This document shows positions 27,145-35,243 of a stretch of DNA of 64,000 nt, one piece after another. The DNA comes from CATOSP01 sp965204715 (GTDB lineage Bacteria; Chloroflexota; Dehalococcoidia; Lucifugimonadales; UBA3495), in assembly GCA_965204715.1 (NCBI GenBank), contig OZ242009.1, forward strand, positions 3,906,001 to 3,970,000, given 5' to 3'. Every line of letters begins with the position of its first letter. Positions within the stretch are counted from its first letter, which is position 1. Position numbers and translations under genes: made by a program. The notes below the pieces were generated by a model. The model was given only the letters and a program-made list of their open reading frames with translations. It ran no database searches and was not told the DNA's origin.

Positions 27145-27170
27145 TACTTATCGTCTGTAGACTTATCGTC
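27145..27170 (+). promoter_or_regulatory. candidate C-box operators of the restriction system
   Basis: ACTTATCGTC occurs twice (27146-27155 and 27161-27170), 15 bp apart. The second copy with its preceding G reads GACTTATCGTC, close to the GACT-N3-AGTC type C-box bound by restriction controller proteins. The pair lies 23-48 bp before the controller ATG, the usual place for autoregulation. Confidence 0.6.
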
Positions 27171-27192
27171 ATCTCAAATCCAGTATAACCCG

Positions 27193-27411
27193 ATGGAGCA
27201 AGGCGACCTCAAGCAGTTCGGAGAAAATGTCCGGCGACATAGGATCGCACGAAGTTGGTCTCAGGAACAACTGGCAGACCTCTCGGGGCTTCACCGTACC
27301 TACATTGGGGGCGTCGAGCGGGGTGAACGTAATATCAGCTTGGCGAATATTATCCGGCTTGCTCGGGCCCTTCAAGTCGAACCCGCCGAGCTAATGAGAA
27401 ATGTTGGATAA
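27193..27411 (+). CDS. XRE-family controller (C) protein of the type II restriction system
   Basis: 72 residues from the ATG at 27193. It is a single helix-turn-helix domain: 'FGENVRRHRIARSWSQEQLADLSGLHRTYIGGVERGERNISLANIIRLARALQVEPAEL', the length and pattern of C proteins such as those of PvuII-type systems. Its end overlaps the restriction gene start by 11 bp (27401-27411), which ties their translation together. With the two C-boxes upstream it should first activate and then limit its own and the nuclease's expression, giving the methylase time to protect the host DNA. Confidence 0.82.
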   Translation: MEQGDLKQFGENVRRHRIARSWSQEQLADLSGLHRTYIGGVERGERNISLANIIRLARALQVEPAELMRNVG

Positions 27412-28006
27412 CAGTGCCGAATTATCGCCATATGAAGGGATACATCCAGATTCATGGTTAGATAAAACTCGCGAATTGGTAGATGCACATCCACTGGGAC
27501 CGGATGATTTAGTGGATGTGGTTATGAGAACTTGGAGCGACATTTTTGTCTCTCAACTCGGTAGCAGACCTTTCCGGATTGGTGAGCATATCTTCCCAAG
27601 TCCACAGATTATGGCATTCCTGCTGCATGAATTGATACCGTTGGAAATTTCGGCGATGCATCCTGGAGTTTGGCGAGGGGAAGAGAGTGCTGAGGATAAG
27701 GATCTCGTATATATTCCAGACGACTTGTACTCCGTTGAGATCAAGGCATCCTCAAGCGCCAGGAGTATATTCGGGAACCGAAGTTATGCTCAAGGTTCAC
27801 AAAGAGCCAAAAAGTCAAAATCTGGTTACTACTTGGCCATTAACTTCGAGAAGTTTGGTGTTGGAGTTGGATCGCCTGGGATCAAAAGGATTCGATTTGG
27901 TTGGTTAGATCACGAAGATTGGTTCGGTCAACGAGCGGCAACGGGACAACAGGCGAGGCTGTCCAGACAAGCTGACCGCTATAAGATGTTAGTGTTATAT
28001 GAATGA
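27401..28006 (+). CDS. type II restriction endonuclease, ScaI-like
   Basis: 201 residues. The segment 'VYIPDDLYSVEIKASSSARSIFGNRSYAQGS' carries a PD-(D/E)XK core (Asp in IPDD, then E-I-K). From memory the overall layout, including 'GYYLAINFEKF' and 'RFGWLDHEDWFGQ', matches the ScaI-type family; I am confident that it is a restriction enzyme, less so of the ScaI assignment. It is preceded by a C protein and convergent with a methyltransferase that overlaps its 3' end by 28 bp. The DNA here is visibly AT-richer than the surroundings, consistent with horizontal gain. Confidence 0.75.
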   Translation: MLDNSAELSPYEGIHPDSWLDKTRELVDAHPLGPDDLVDVVMRTWSDIFVSQLGSRPFRIGEHIFPSPQIMAFLLHELIPLEISAMHPGVWRGEESAEDKDLVYIPDDLYSVEIKASSSARSIFGNRSYAQGSQRAKKSKSGYYLAINFEKFGVGVGSPGIKRIRFGWLDHEDWFGQRAATGQQARLSRQADRYKMLVLYE

Positions 28007-28911
28007 CCATGTTCAAGTAACTTCGGCTGAGTTGGCATGATTTCCTGATGTTCTCCGCTCATCAAGCCTTGGGCAAGACGGCTGGACGCGATTTTCAGAT
28101 ATTCTTCCTTGATCTCGAAGCCGATAGCGAGGCGCCCGTTCTCAGCGGCGGATACCGCTGTTGTTCCAGACCCCACGAAAGGGTCAAAGATAATTTCTCC
28201 AGGCTTGCTACATGCCTTAATTATTCGGTCGATTACTGCTCTGGGGAATTGAGCGGGGTGGCTAGTTCGTTCCGGTGACGCCCGTCGGCCAGTCATGTTT
28301 TCGCCGGTAGTCACTTTAGGAACCTGCCAGACATCCGTTGGGTTCTTTCCCAACGGATTGACCCTGACTTTACCGTTCTTCTTCTGATTAGGGTATTTGA
28401 CATTCGGGTCGCGTACTGCATCAAGGTTAAATGTGTACTGCTCCGGGTCCTTCACATACCAAAGAAATTTCTCATTCCGTGGTGAGAACATGCGCTTCGT
28501 AGCAACGCCAGCAGCGTAATTCCAGATGACTTCTTGCACAAGATAGAAGGGTATTTGGTCCCATATCAAATATGGAATGGGAATCGCTCTTCCACGCTGG
28601 GGGACCTCAATGTAACCGAGGTTAAGCCAAAATGCACCAGAGGGCGCAGTAAGGCGATATACCTGTCGTATCCAATCCGCTGTCCAATCCAAATAAGACT
28701 CTAACGGCATTGGTGTTTCGTATTCTTTCCCTATATTGTATGGAGGGCTGGTTACCGTCAAATCTATCAATTGGTCTGTCAGCACCGGCATAGCCATCAG
28801 AGAATCGACTTGATAAAGCATCACGCCGGGAGATTCAAAGTCCGGCTTGCCTAACGAAGAGCGGATGGCTCTGAAGCGGTCATAAGGATTCTCGGCAAAA
28901 CTGGAGGCCAT
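27979..28911 (-). CDS. DNA methyltransferase of the type II system (beta class, N4-cytosine or N6-adenine)
   Basis: 310 residues from the ATG at 28911. The catalytic motif 'LIDLTVTSPPYNIG' comes first (near residue 53) and the cofactor motif 'IIFDPFVGSGTTAVSAAENGR' later (near residue 245), the circularly permuted beta-class order. SPPY is more common in N4-cytosine enzymes, which would fit a ScaI-type partner. A target recognition part lies between. It should protect host DNA from the convergent restriction enzyme. The overlap of the two 3' ends may add antisense control. Confidence 0.88.
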   Translation of the reverse strand: MASSFAENPYDRFRAIRSSLGKPDFESPGVMLYQVDSLMAMPVLTDQLIDLTVTSPPYNIGKEYETPMPLESYLDWTADWIRQVYRLTAPSGAFWLNLGYIEVPQRGRAIPIPYLIWDQIPFYLVQEVIWNYAAGVATKRMFSPRNEKFLWYVKDPEQYTFNLDAVRDPNVKYPNQKKNGKVRVNPLGKNPTDVWQVPKVTTGENMTGRRASPERTSHPAQFPRAVIDRIIKACSKPGEIIFDPFVGSGTTAVSAAENGRLAIGFEIKEEYLKIASSRLAQGLMSGEHQEIMPTQPKLLEHGHSYNTNIL

Positions 28912-28975
28912 CACTTCAATCTACCAATCCCGCGGCAACCTTAAATGATACTCATAGTAATCACAAAAGTGATAT

Positions 28976-28990
28976 TCTGTCAATGACAGA
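28976..28990. promoter_or_regulatory. 15-bp palindrome upstream of the methyltransferase
   Basis: TCTGTCA-A-TGACAGA is a perfect 7-1-7 palindrome 65 bp before the methyltransferase start, with another CTGTCA at 29016. It is a plausible operator for this divergently controlled gene. Confidence 0.4.
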
Positions 28991-29118
28991 TTGTCACACG
29001 CGTTTGCGGCTTTTCTGTCAAACTGAGGGAGTTTCAGATCCAACAACCGGGGAAGTGCTGACGCTTACGTGGGATCATACCGTGTACTGGTCAATATCCC
29101 GTGAGTGGAGCTGCCGCC

Positions 29119-31479
29119 TCAGTCTGCCATGGCGGGGGAGAGGGCGGAGCGGTGGCGGGTGACGGAGAAGACGCTGCGGATGCCTTCCAGCTTGGAGAAT
29201 ATCTTGCCCAACTGGTCGAGACCCGTGGTGTGGAGGGTGAGCTCCATGGTCACTGTGCCGTCCTGGTGTTCCTTGGTGATCACCGAGGCGATGTTGACGT
29301 GTTCCTCGGAGACCCTGAGGGTGACGTCCCGCAGCAGGCCGACCCGGTCGTAGGCCCGTATCTCGATCCTGACGGGGTAGAGGTTGTGGGTCTCACCCCA
29401 GTCGACGTTGACGATGCGGTCGGGTTCGTCCTCGTTGCTCAGGCTGGAGCAGCCCTGCTTGTGGACCGTGACGCCCCGGGAGCGGGTGATGAACCCGACG
29501 ATGTCGTCACCCGGTATCGGGTTGCAGCAGCGGGCCATGCGGATCAGGAGGTCTCCGACACCGAGGACGGAGATGCCCGAGCTAGGGCTGGAGAGGGGCA
29601 GGTTGGGCCTGGGGGTCTGCTCCTGGGCGTCGGCAACCTGCTTTGACTGGGCCAGCCGGTAGGCCAGTTGGCTCTCGGAGATGCCGCCCGATCCCAGGTT
29701 GGCCAGGAGCTCGTCCATGTTGTCGTACTTGCAGAGGGACAGTATCTCATCGTCGTCCAACTGCTGGTTGAGGCGGCGCAGTTCCCGCTTCAACAGCTCG
29801 CGGCCCCGCTGGATGTTTGCGCCCCGCGCCTGCCGCCGGAACCACTGGCGCACCTTTGAACGGGCCGTGGCAGAGCGGACGTAGCCCCGGTTGGGGTTGA
29901 GCCAGTCCAGGCTGGGTCCGCGCTGTTCCTTGGACGTCAGGACTTCCACCGTGTCGCCGTTCTGCAGCGAGGTGTCCAGGGACACGAGACGCCCGTTCAC
30001 CTTTGCGCCGATGCAGCGGTGGCCGAGGTCGGTGTGAATCTTGTACCCGAAGTCTATGGGCGTGGAGCCGGAGGTTAGCTCAACGATGTCGCCCTTGGGG
30101 GTATAGACGAACACCTGGTCGCGGAAGATGTCGTGCTTGACCGACTCCAGGAACTCGGCGGTGCCGGCCATCTCCCGCTGCCACTCCAGGAGCTGGCGCA
30201 TCCAGGCCATCTTCTCCTCGAAGTGGATGTCCCCGGTCTTGCCTTCCTTGTAGCGCCAGTGGGCCGCTACGCCGTACTCGGCGAGGTAGTGGAGGTCGTA
30301 GGTCTTGATCTGCACTTCCAGTGGGGTGCCGCCCTCGCATATGACCGTTGTGTGGAGGGCCTGGTACATGTTCTCCTTGGGGTTGGCGATGTAGTCGTCG
30401 AACTGGCCTGGGATGGGGTGCCAAAGCTGGTGGATGACGCCCAGGGTCTTGTAGCAGTCCTCCTTGGTGTTGACGATAACACGGAGGGCGTAGAGGTCGT
30501 ATATCTCGCGCAGTTCCTTGCCCTGGGCCGCGTAGCGTTCCATCTTCTGGTGGGTGCTGTAGATGCCCTTGGGCCGTCCTACCACCTCACCATCGAGGTT
30601 GAACTGATGCATCTCTTCGCGGAGGCGGTCGGACACCATCTCGACGTACTCCTCCCGCTGAACCCGCTTGGAGGCGAGCATTCTGGAGATCTCCCGGTAG
30701 CGGGTCTCGTTCAGGTGGCGGAAAGAGAGGTCGTCGAGACGCCACTTGATCTCCCAGATGCCGAGCCGGTGGGCGAGGGGAGAGTAGATGTCCAGAGTTT
30801 CCTGGGCGATGCGCTTGCGCTTCTCCTCGGGCAGAGCGTCGAGGGTCTGCATGTTGTGGAGGCGGTCGGCCAGCTTGATGAGCACCACGCGGATGTCCTC
30901 GGCCATGGCCACGAGCATCTTGCGAAGACTCTCGGAGTAGAGCTGGTCCTGCTCGCTGAGAACGTCGCCCCCAACCCGGTTCGGAGCCGGTTCGCGCATA
31001 AGTGGCCCGTCCCCGGCGGGAAGGTCCTGGCCCGGCGCCGGTTGCTGGGGGCGCCCGTTGACTTGGTCCCGCCCCCGCCCCGCTACCGCGGTTTGATCCC
31101 GCCCCCGCCCCGCTACCGCGGTTTGATCCCGCCCCCGCCCCGCTACCGCCTCCGTGCGGGTGAGCTTGGTGACGCCGTCCACGAGGAGGGCGACTTCGTC
31201 GCCGAATCGGTCGGTGAGGTCTTCGAGGGTGACGTCGCAGTCTTCGACTACATCGTGGAGGAGGGCGGCGCTGATGGTGTGAACGTCGAGGTTGAGGTCG
31301 GCGAGGAAGAGGGCGGTCTGGAGGGGGTGGGCGATATAGGGTTCGCCGGACCGACGCATCTGTCCGTCATGGCATTTTTCGGCGAAGTCGTAGGCCCGCC
31401 GGACGGTCTCGATGGCGTGTTCGGGGAGATAACCGGAGACCCGGTCAATGAGGACATCGGCGTCGGTCGTGGCTACCAC
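29119..31479 (-). CDS. rel: bifunctional (p)ppGpp synthetase/hydrolase, RelA/SpoT family (Rel)
   Basis: 786 residues from a GTG at 31479 with GGAGAAGA upstream. The HD hydrolase domain keeps H51, H75-D76 and the VVED motif and continues at KLADRLHNM. The synthetase domain spans roughly residues 300-400 (ALRVIVNTKEDCYKTLGVIHQLW), TGS roughly 455-515 (VFVYTPKGDIVELTSGSTPIDFGYKIH), and a C-terminal ACT domain ends the protein. It makes and breaks the stringent-response alarmone. Unusual: about 68 residues (about 110-178), including three copies of AVAGRGRDQ, interrupt the HD domain between VDGVTKLTRTE and LYSESLRKML, where relatives have a short helix link. The gene stands alone. Confidence 0.95.
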   Translation of the reverse strand: MVATTDADVLIDRVSGYLPEHAIETVRRAYDFAEKCHDGQMRRSGEPYIAHPLQTALFLADLNLDVHTISAALLHDVVEDCDVTLEDLTDRFGDEVALLVDGVTKLTRTEAVAGRGRDQTAVAGRGRDQTAVAGRGRDQVNGRPQQPAPGQDLPAGDGPLMREPAPNRVGGDVLSEQDQLYSESLRKMLVAMAEDIRVVLIKLADRLHNMQTLDALPEEKRKRIAQETLDIYSPLAHRLGIWEIKWRLDDLSFRHLNETRYREISRMLASKRVQREEYVEMVSDRLREEMHQFNLDGEVVGRPKGIYSTHQKMERYAAQGKELREIYDLYALRVIVNTKEDCYKTLGVIHQLWHPIPGQFDDYIANPKENMYQALHTTVICEGGTPLEVQIKTYDLHYLAEYGVAAHWRYKEGKTGDIHFEEKMAWMRQLLEWQREMAGTAEFLESVKHDIFRDQVFVYTPKGDIVELTSGSTPIDFGYKIHTDLGHRCIGAKVNGRLVSLDTSLQNGDTVEVLTSKEQRGPSLDWLNPNRGYVRSATARSKVRQWFRRQARGANIQRGRELLKRELRRLNQQLDDDEILSLCKYDNMDELLANLGSGGISESQLAYRLAQSKQVADAQEQTPRPNLPLSSPSSGISVLGVGDLLIRMARCCNPIPGDDIVGFITRSRGVTVHKQGCSSLSNEDEPDRIVNVDWGETHNLYPVRIEIRAYDRVGLLRDVTLRVSEEHVNIASVITKEHQDGTVTMELTLHTTGLDQLGKIFSKLEGIRSVFSVTRHRSALSPAMAD
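31068..31149. repeat. 30-bp tandem repeat inside the rel gene
   Basis: A 30-bp unit (plus strand CCCGCCCCCGCCCCGCTACC followed by GCGGTTTGAT) is present 2.7 times at 31068, 31098 and 31128 with no mismatch. As 30 is a multiple of three, copy-number change keeps the rel frame and adds or removes ten residues of the HD-domain insertion. Confidence 0.95.
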
Positions 31480-32045
31480 TGATCATCTTCTCCAACCAGT
31501 ATGATCGGATCACCGTGCCGTTGATGTCGAAATGTGGGTGCCGGATTATGGTTTCAGAGCATTGTACTCCCAATGTCCCGCAAATGCCATGCTTGGGCGA
31601 TGTTCAAGTTTACCGAAAATATGGTCCCCTGACCTGACCGGTCCGCTCGCCCGCGAAGGGGCGGGCGACCGGACCAATCTCCCGCTGGAGAAGGAGACTC
31701 TTTGTTTTTCCGGTCAAATCCGGACATTTTCCCTGGCCGGAGCCGGGGCGGGCTTTCGCCCGTTGCGCCGCATTGGCCGAGTCACGGGTGACGGGCAACC
31801 CCCGCAGTTGCTGTCACCGTGACCCTCTCCCGTGGAGATCTGATAGGGCAGTGGGTCCGGGGTTGGAAATGGGCTGAGTGTCGGTAAATCAGACGAGAAA
31901 TCAGACCAGCAAACCCGGAACCCATCTACGTCGCCGGGGCGAATGTTGCGGGCCGAGCGGGCAGCTTGCTAGAATCGTTGTAAGAAGTTCTGCATTTCGC
32001 TGTTGGCGGAACGTTCCCTCACCGCTCCAGACCCCCCAGGTCTAT
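31480..32045. other. intergenic region with a large hairpin
   Basis: No gene is seen here. The main structure is an inverted repeat at 31640-31675: GGTCCGCTCGCCCGC and GCGGGCGACCGGACC, 15-bp arms with one mismatch around a 6-nt loop. It has no adjacent T-run on either strand and may be a repeat element rather than a terminator. The stretch 31700-32040 shows nothing recognisable until tRNA-Lys. Confidence 0.5.
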
Positions 32046-32122
32046 GGGCCGTTAGCTCAGTTCGGCAGAGCACCGGACTTTTAATCCGGGTGTCGTGGGT
32101 TCGACCCCCACACGGCCCACCA
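32046..32122 (+). tRNA. tRNA-Lys (anticodon TTT)
   Basis: Acceptor GGGCCGT pairs with ACGGCCC. The D-arm is AGCTCAGTTCGGCAGAGC, the anticodon arm CCGGA-CTTTTAA-TCCGG gives TTT, and the T-arm is GTGGGTTCGACCCCCAC. Discriminator A and an encoded CCA follow. An insertion sequence begins 70 bp downstream. Confidence 0.96.
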
Positions 32123-32192
32123 CCGTATCCAATACTGCGAACTCCGCCGTTCAGGGCAACTTAGGCGGCGTCCTTGCCCCCTATGGGACTAG

Positions 32193-33415
32193 GGATGCTC
32201 TGAACAAGTGTCTGATGATGCGGCATAGTACGGTTGGCAGCCACGACAAAGATCAAGGGTGAGACACGATGGACCAGCCGACGTTCTCCGACCTGGAGTA
32301 CCAGGGCAAGAAGCGCAAGACACGCCGGGAGGTGTTTCTGGAGCGCATGGACGGCCTGATTCCCTGGGGGAGGCTGGAGGAGCGCATCCGCCCCTTCTAC
32401 CCCAAGGCCGGAAACGGCCGGCGTCCCTACCCGCTCTCAGTGATGCTGCGAGTCCACTGCGTGCAACTCTTCTACAACCTGAGCGATCCCGGTACGGAAG
32501 ACCTGCTCTATGAGGCAGAGTCCGTCCGGCGGTTCGTGGGCCTGAGGCTGTCTGGGGCTTTGCCCGATGAGACCACGATACTGAACTTCCGCCATCTGCT
32601 GGAGCGGCACAATCTGGGACCGGGCCTTTTGGAGGAGATCAACGCCCACCTGGAGTCCCAGGGTCTCAAGCTGAGAGAGGGGACCATCGTGGACGCCACC
32701 ATCATCGAGGCGCCGCCGTCCACCAAGAACCGGGCCGGGGAGCGGGACCCGGAGATGCATCAGACCAAAAAGGGGAACCAGTGGCACTTCGGGATGAAGG
32801 CTCATATTGGGGTGGACTCTGAGACGGGGATAGTGCACAGCATGAGCACGACGGCGGCCAACGCCCACGACATTACGGAGGCCCACAACCTGCTGCACGG
32901 GGGCGAGACGGTAGTGTGGGGCGACGCTGGGTACCAAGGGATCCACAAGAGGGAGGAGACCCAGGGGTTGGAGGTGGAGTGGCAGGTGGCCATGCGTCCT
33001 GGCAAGCGGCGGAAGCTGGAACCGGAGAGTGAGGAGGCGCTGGCGGAGCAGGCAAAGGCATCGGTGAGAGCCAAGGTGGAGCATCCCTTCCTGAGGGTGA
33101 AGGGTCTGTTCGGCTATGGCAAGGTCCGCTACCGGGGGTTGATGAAGAACACACAACGGCTGGCGCTGCTGTTTGGGCTGGGCAACCTGCTGACGGCGGA
33201 GGTCCAACTGGCAAGATGCCGGTAGCCGGACCGTGGGGCCGTGTGCCATCAGAATAGCCCGAGGATCAATGGGGCAGGTCGAAGGACGTACGATTCATCA
33301 AATGCCAGAGAGCGAAGCCAGCCCGCAGGAAGGTCCTTGCTCATTCAGAGACCTGTAGCCGCCCCTCGGCTCCAAGATCGAATATGCAAGCTCAGCAGGC
33401 TTGTTCAGAGAATTC
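32193..33415 (+). mobile_element. IS5-family insertion sequence, complete, 1,223 bp
   Basis: Terminal inverted repeats are GGATGCTCTGAACAAG (32193-32208) and, at the right end (33400-33415), the complement of GAATTCTCTGAACAAG, 14 of 16 matching. A CTAG flanks both ends (32189-32192, 33416-33419), a 4-bp target duplication that fits the YTAR preference of IS5. One intact transposase gene is inside. Confidence 0.88.
32269..33225 (+). CDS. IS5-family DDE transposase
   Basis: 318 residues. The N-terminus (DLEYQGKKRKTRREVFLERMDGLIPWGRLEERIRPFYPKAG) and 'PLSVMLRVHCVQLFYNLSDPGTEDLLYE' are typical of IS5 enzymes. The catalytic acids appear as D in 'GTIVDATII', D in 'VWGDAGYQG' and E in 'RAKVEHPFLRVKGLFGYGKVRYRG'. 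All three are present, the frame is open and the ends are intact, so the element may still move. Confidence 0.95.
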   Translation: MDQPTFSDLEYQGKKRKTRREVFLERMDGLIPWGRLEERIRPFYPKAGNGRRPYPLSVMLRVHCVQLFYNLSDPGTEDLLYEAESVRRFVGLRLSGALPDETTILNFRHLLERHNLGPGLLEEINAHLESQGLKLREGTIVDATIIEAPPSTKNRAGERDPEMHQTKKGNQWHFGMKAHIGVDSETGIVHSMSTTAANAHDITEAHNLLHGGETVVWGDAGYQGIHKREETQGLEVEWQVAMRPGKRRKLEPESEEALAEQAKASVRAKVEHPFLRVKGLFGYGKVRYRGLMKNTQRLALLFGLGNLLTAEVQLARCR

Positions 33416-33631
33416 CTAGCATTCGTAGGGGCCGTGCAGATAATCGCCGCCCCGCCGGGCCTGACCAGCGCCTCCCTCCCGCGTTCAGGACCCGGACGCT
33501 CCGTGTCAGGAGCGTAGCTGCGGGACTTCCGGCTTTCCGGCAGTGGCCCGGCGGTGTAGAATGCCAACCGTGAACAGACGCCTTTCAGGGGAGCCGAAGC
33601 AGCGGCGCTGCCGCCAACTGCCAGATACGAT

Positions 33632-34405
33632 ATGAGCACATCCAACACCACAGCCAGGACGTCTCAAGCTCCGGGCCGCTTCCGCTTGCCGGACCCGCCC
33701 GAACGGGAACCCGGCGAGAAGATGACCAGCGCCAAGCACCTCCACGAACCGGGCAACACCCACCACCTGGCCCAGCACTTCGGAAACCCCGGCTCCAACC
33801 TGGTATCCGCCGAGCGTTACATCACCATGATGCCGGAGCGGCGGCTCCCCAGCGGTTTTTCCCGGCGCTACCCCGACCTGCTGATAGCCCTGGGGGTCGA
33901 CCCGGCGGCCTACGAAGCCAGCAACGGGTACGTCATCGGCGAACAGGGCAAGCCGCCGGACTTCGTGCTGGAGATAGCCTCCCGCAGCACCGGAGCGGAG
34001 GACACGGGGCCGAAACGGGAGGACTACGCCGCGTTGGGGATACCGGAATACTGGCGGTTCGACGAGACGGGGGGGCATCACGGGGCGAAGCTGGCCGGGG
34101 ACCGGCTGGAGGATGGGATGTACGTTGCCATAGACATCGAGGAACTGCCGGACGGGAGCTTGCAGGGATACAGCGCCGTGCTGGACCTGGTGATCCGCTG
34201 GGAACAGGGCCGGCTGGCCTGGCACGACCCGGCCACGGGAAGGCACATCGCTACCTTTGAAGATGAACGCGCCCGCGCCGATGCGGAGCAGCGAGCCCGC
34301 GCCCACACCGCTGAAGAACGGGCCGATGCCGCCGAGGCCGAACTCACCGCCGAGCGAGCCCGGGGCCGGGAGCTGGAGGAACAACTGCGCCGCCAGAGTT
34401 CCTGA
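33632..34405 (+). CDS. Uma2-family putative endonuclease
   Basis: 257 residues. The core has 'RRYPDLLIALGVD', 'KPPDFVLEIASRSTGAED', 'REDYAALGIPEYWRFDET' and 'LAWHDPATGRHI', followed by a coiled coil rich in Arg, Ala and Glu. It is closest to the copy at 14446 (both begin with a short tail, FRLPD, then an MTS motif) and clearly apart from the tandem triplet. It begins 213 bp after the insertion sequence, transcribed in the same direction. Confidence 0.85.
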   Translation: MSTSNTTARTSQAPGRFRLPDPPEREPGEKMTSAKHLHEPGNTHHLAQHFGNPGSNLVSAERYITMMPERRLPSGFSRRYPDLLIALGVDPAAYEASNGYVIGEQGKPPDFVLEIASRSTGAEDTGPKREDYAALGIPEYWRFDETGGHHGAKLAGDRLEDGMYVAIDIEELPDGSLQGYSAVLDLVIRWEQGRLAWHDPATGRHIATFEDERARADAEQRARAHTAEERADAAEAELTAERARGRELEEQLRRQSS

Positions 34406-34600
34406 CGGCGACCGCTTGACGGCGGGCCGTCCGCCGACGCCACTGGCCGGGGTGCGGCGCCGGGTGAACTCCCACAACAGGCTTCCGAATGGATGGCCTG
34501 ATCGCGTCCCGCCCGCCCATCCGTGTGGCGGCTTTCTTGCCGAAAGGGACGGGGGTGGCGGTTGCTATAGGCCGGCCCCTAACGCAACCCGAGCAGAACG

Positions 34601-34840
34601 TCAGGAAAGCCGCGCAATTTCCTGCTGGTACACGTCGGAGTTGACCAGCCGCACTAGGGCATCGATCTCCTCAAGACAGTCGTCGAAGGACGGAGACGTT
34701 CCCAGGAAGGATGCTATGGTCTCTCCTACGATGAAAACGCTGTATACCTGTCCAGTGAAGTAGACCTCCACCCGGACGTCATCCAGGTCCCGCGAATAGA
34801 CCGGTGTACCCACGCGAAGGTCCAGCGCCGTTCCCACCAT
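34601..34840 (-). CDS. small hypothetical protein
   Basis: 79 residues from an ATG with GGGGAGAGG upstream. The sequence MVGTALDLRVGTPVYSRDLDD...VYFTGQVYSVFIVGETIASFLG...CLEEIDALVRLVNSDVYQQEIARLS is soluble with mixed strand and helix. I do not recognise a family. The good ribosome-binding site and coding-like composition support a real gene; nothing nearby indicates function. Confidence 0.55.
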   Translation of the reverse strand: MVGTALDLRVGTPVYSRDLDDVRVEVYFTGQVYSVFIVGETIASFLGTSPSFDDCLEEIDALVRLVNSDVYQQEIARLS

Positions 34841-35243
34841 TTTCCTCTCCCCCTATTGCCGGATTCCGGGGTCTTGTCCCCGGACTTGGGTTGCCGGTAA
34901 CTACTCTAGCAACAGCCTCCCGCGTTTGTAACCTGGCAAATGTCAGTAAGCGAACCTTCTCAAAGCCTTCCGCCAACAAACCGGTCATTCCCGCAAATGC
35001 GGGAATCCATCAGCTTCAACCCCGATTCAACCCTGAAGAGCGGGTGTCAGCGGCACCAGACAATTTTGAGACAGTTTCTAAACATAATGTAAAATGGTAC
35101 TGGCGAAGGGTGTTGTGGAAAATGGGTACTACTGCCCATAAACCGGCGGTAACATACCCAGTCAGCCGGTAGTGGCCAGGCTGAGGTGAAGATGTTCACG
35201 GAAGGGATTGTTCGGCAGTGGCCGCGCAAATTACCAGTACTGC
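34841..35243. other. intergenic region with two short palindromes
   Basis: No gene seen. ATTCCCGCAAATGCGGGAAT at 34987-35006 is a perfect 8-4-8 palindrome of the kind found as dispersed extragenic repeats in many bacteria. A second hairpin, CCGGGGTCTTGTCCCCGG, lies near 34866-34883. Confidence 0.6.

Noticed and set aside
30133..31482. Plus-strand 449-codon open frame
   Set aside because: It is antisense to rel.
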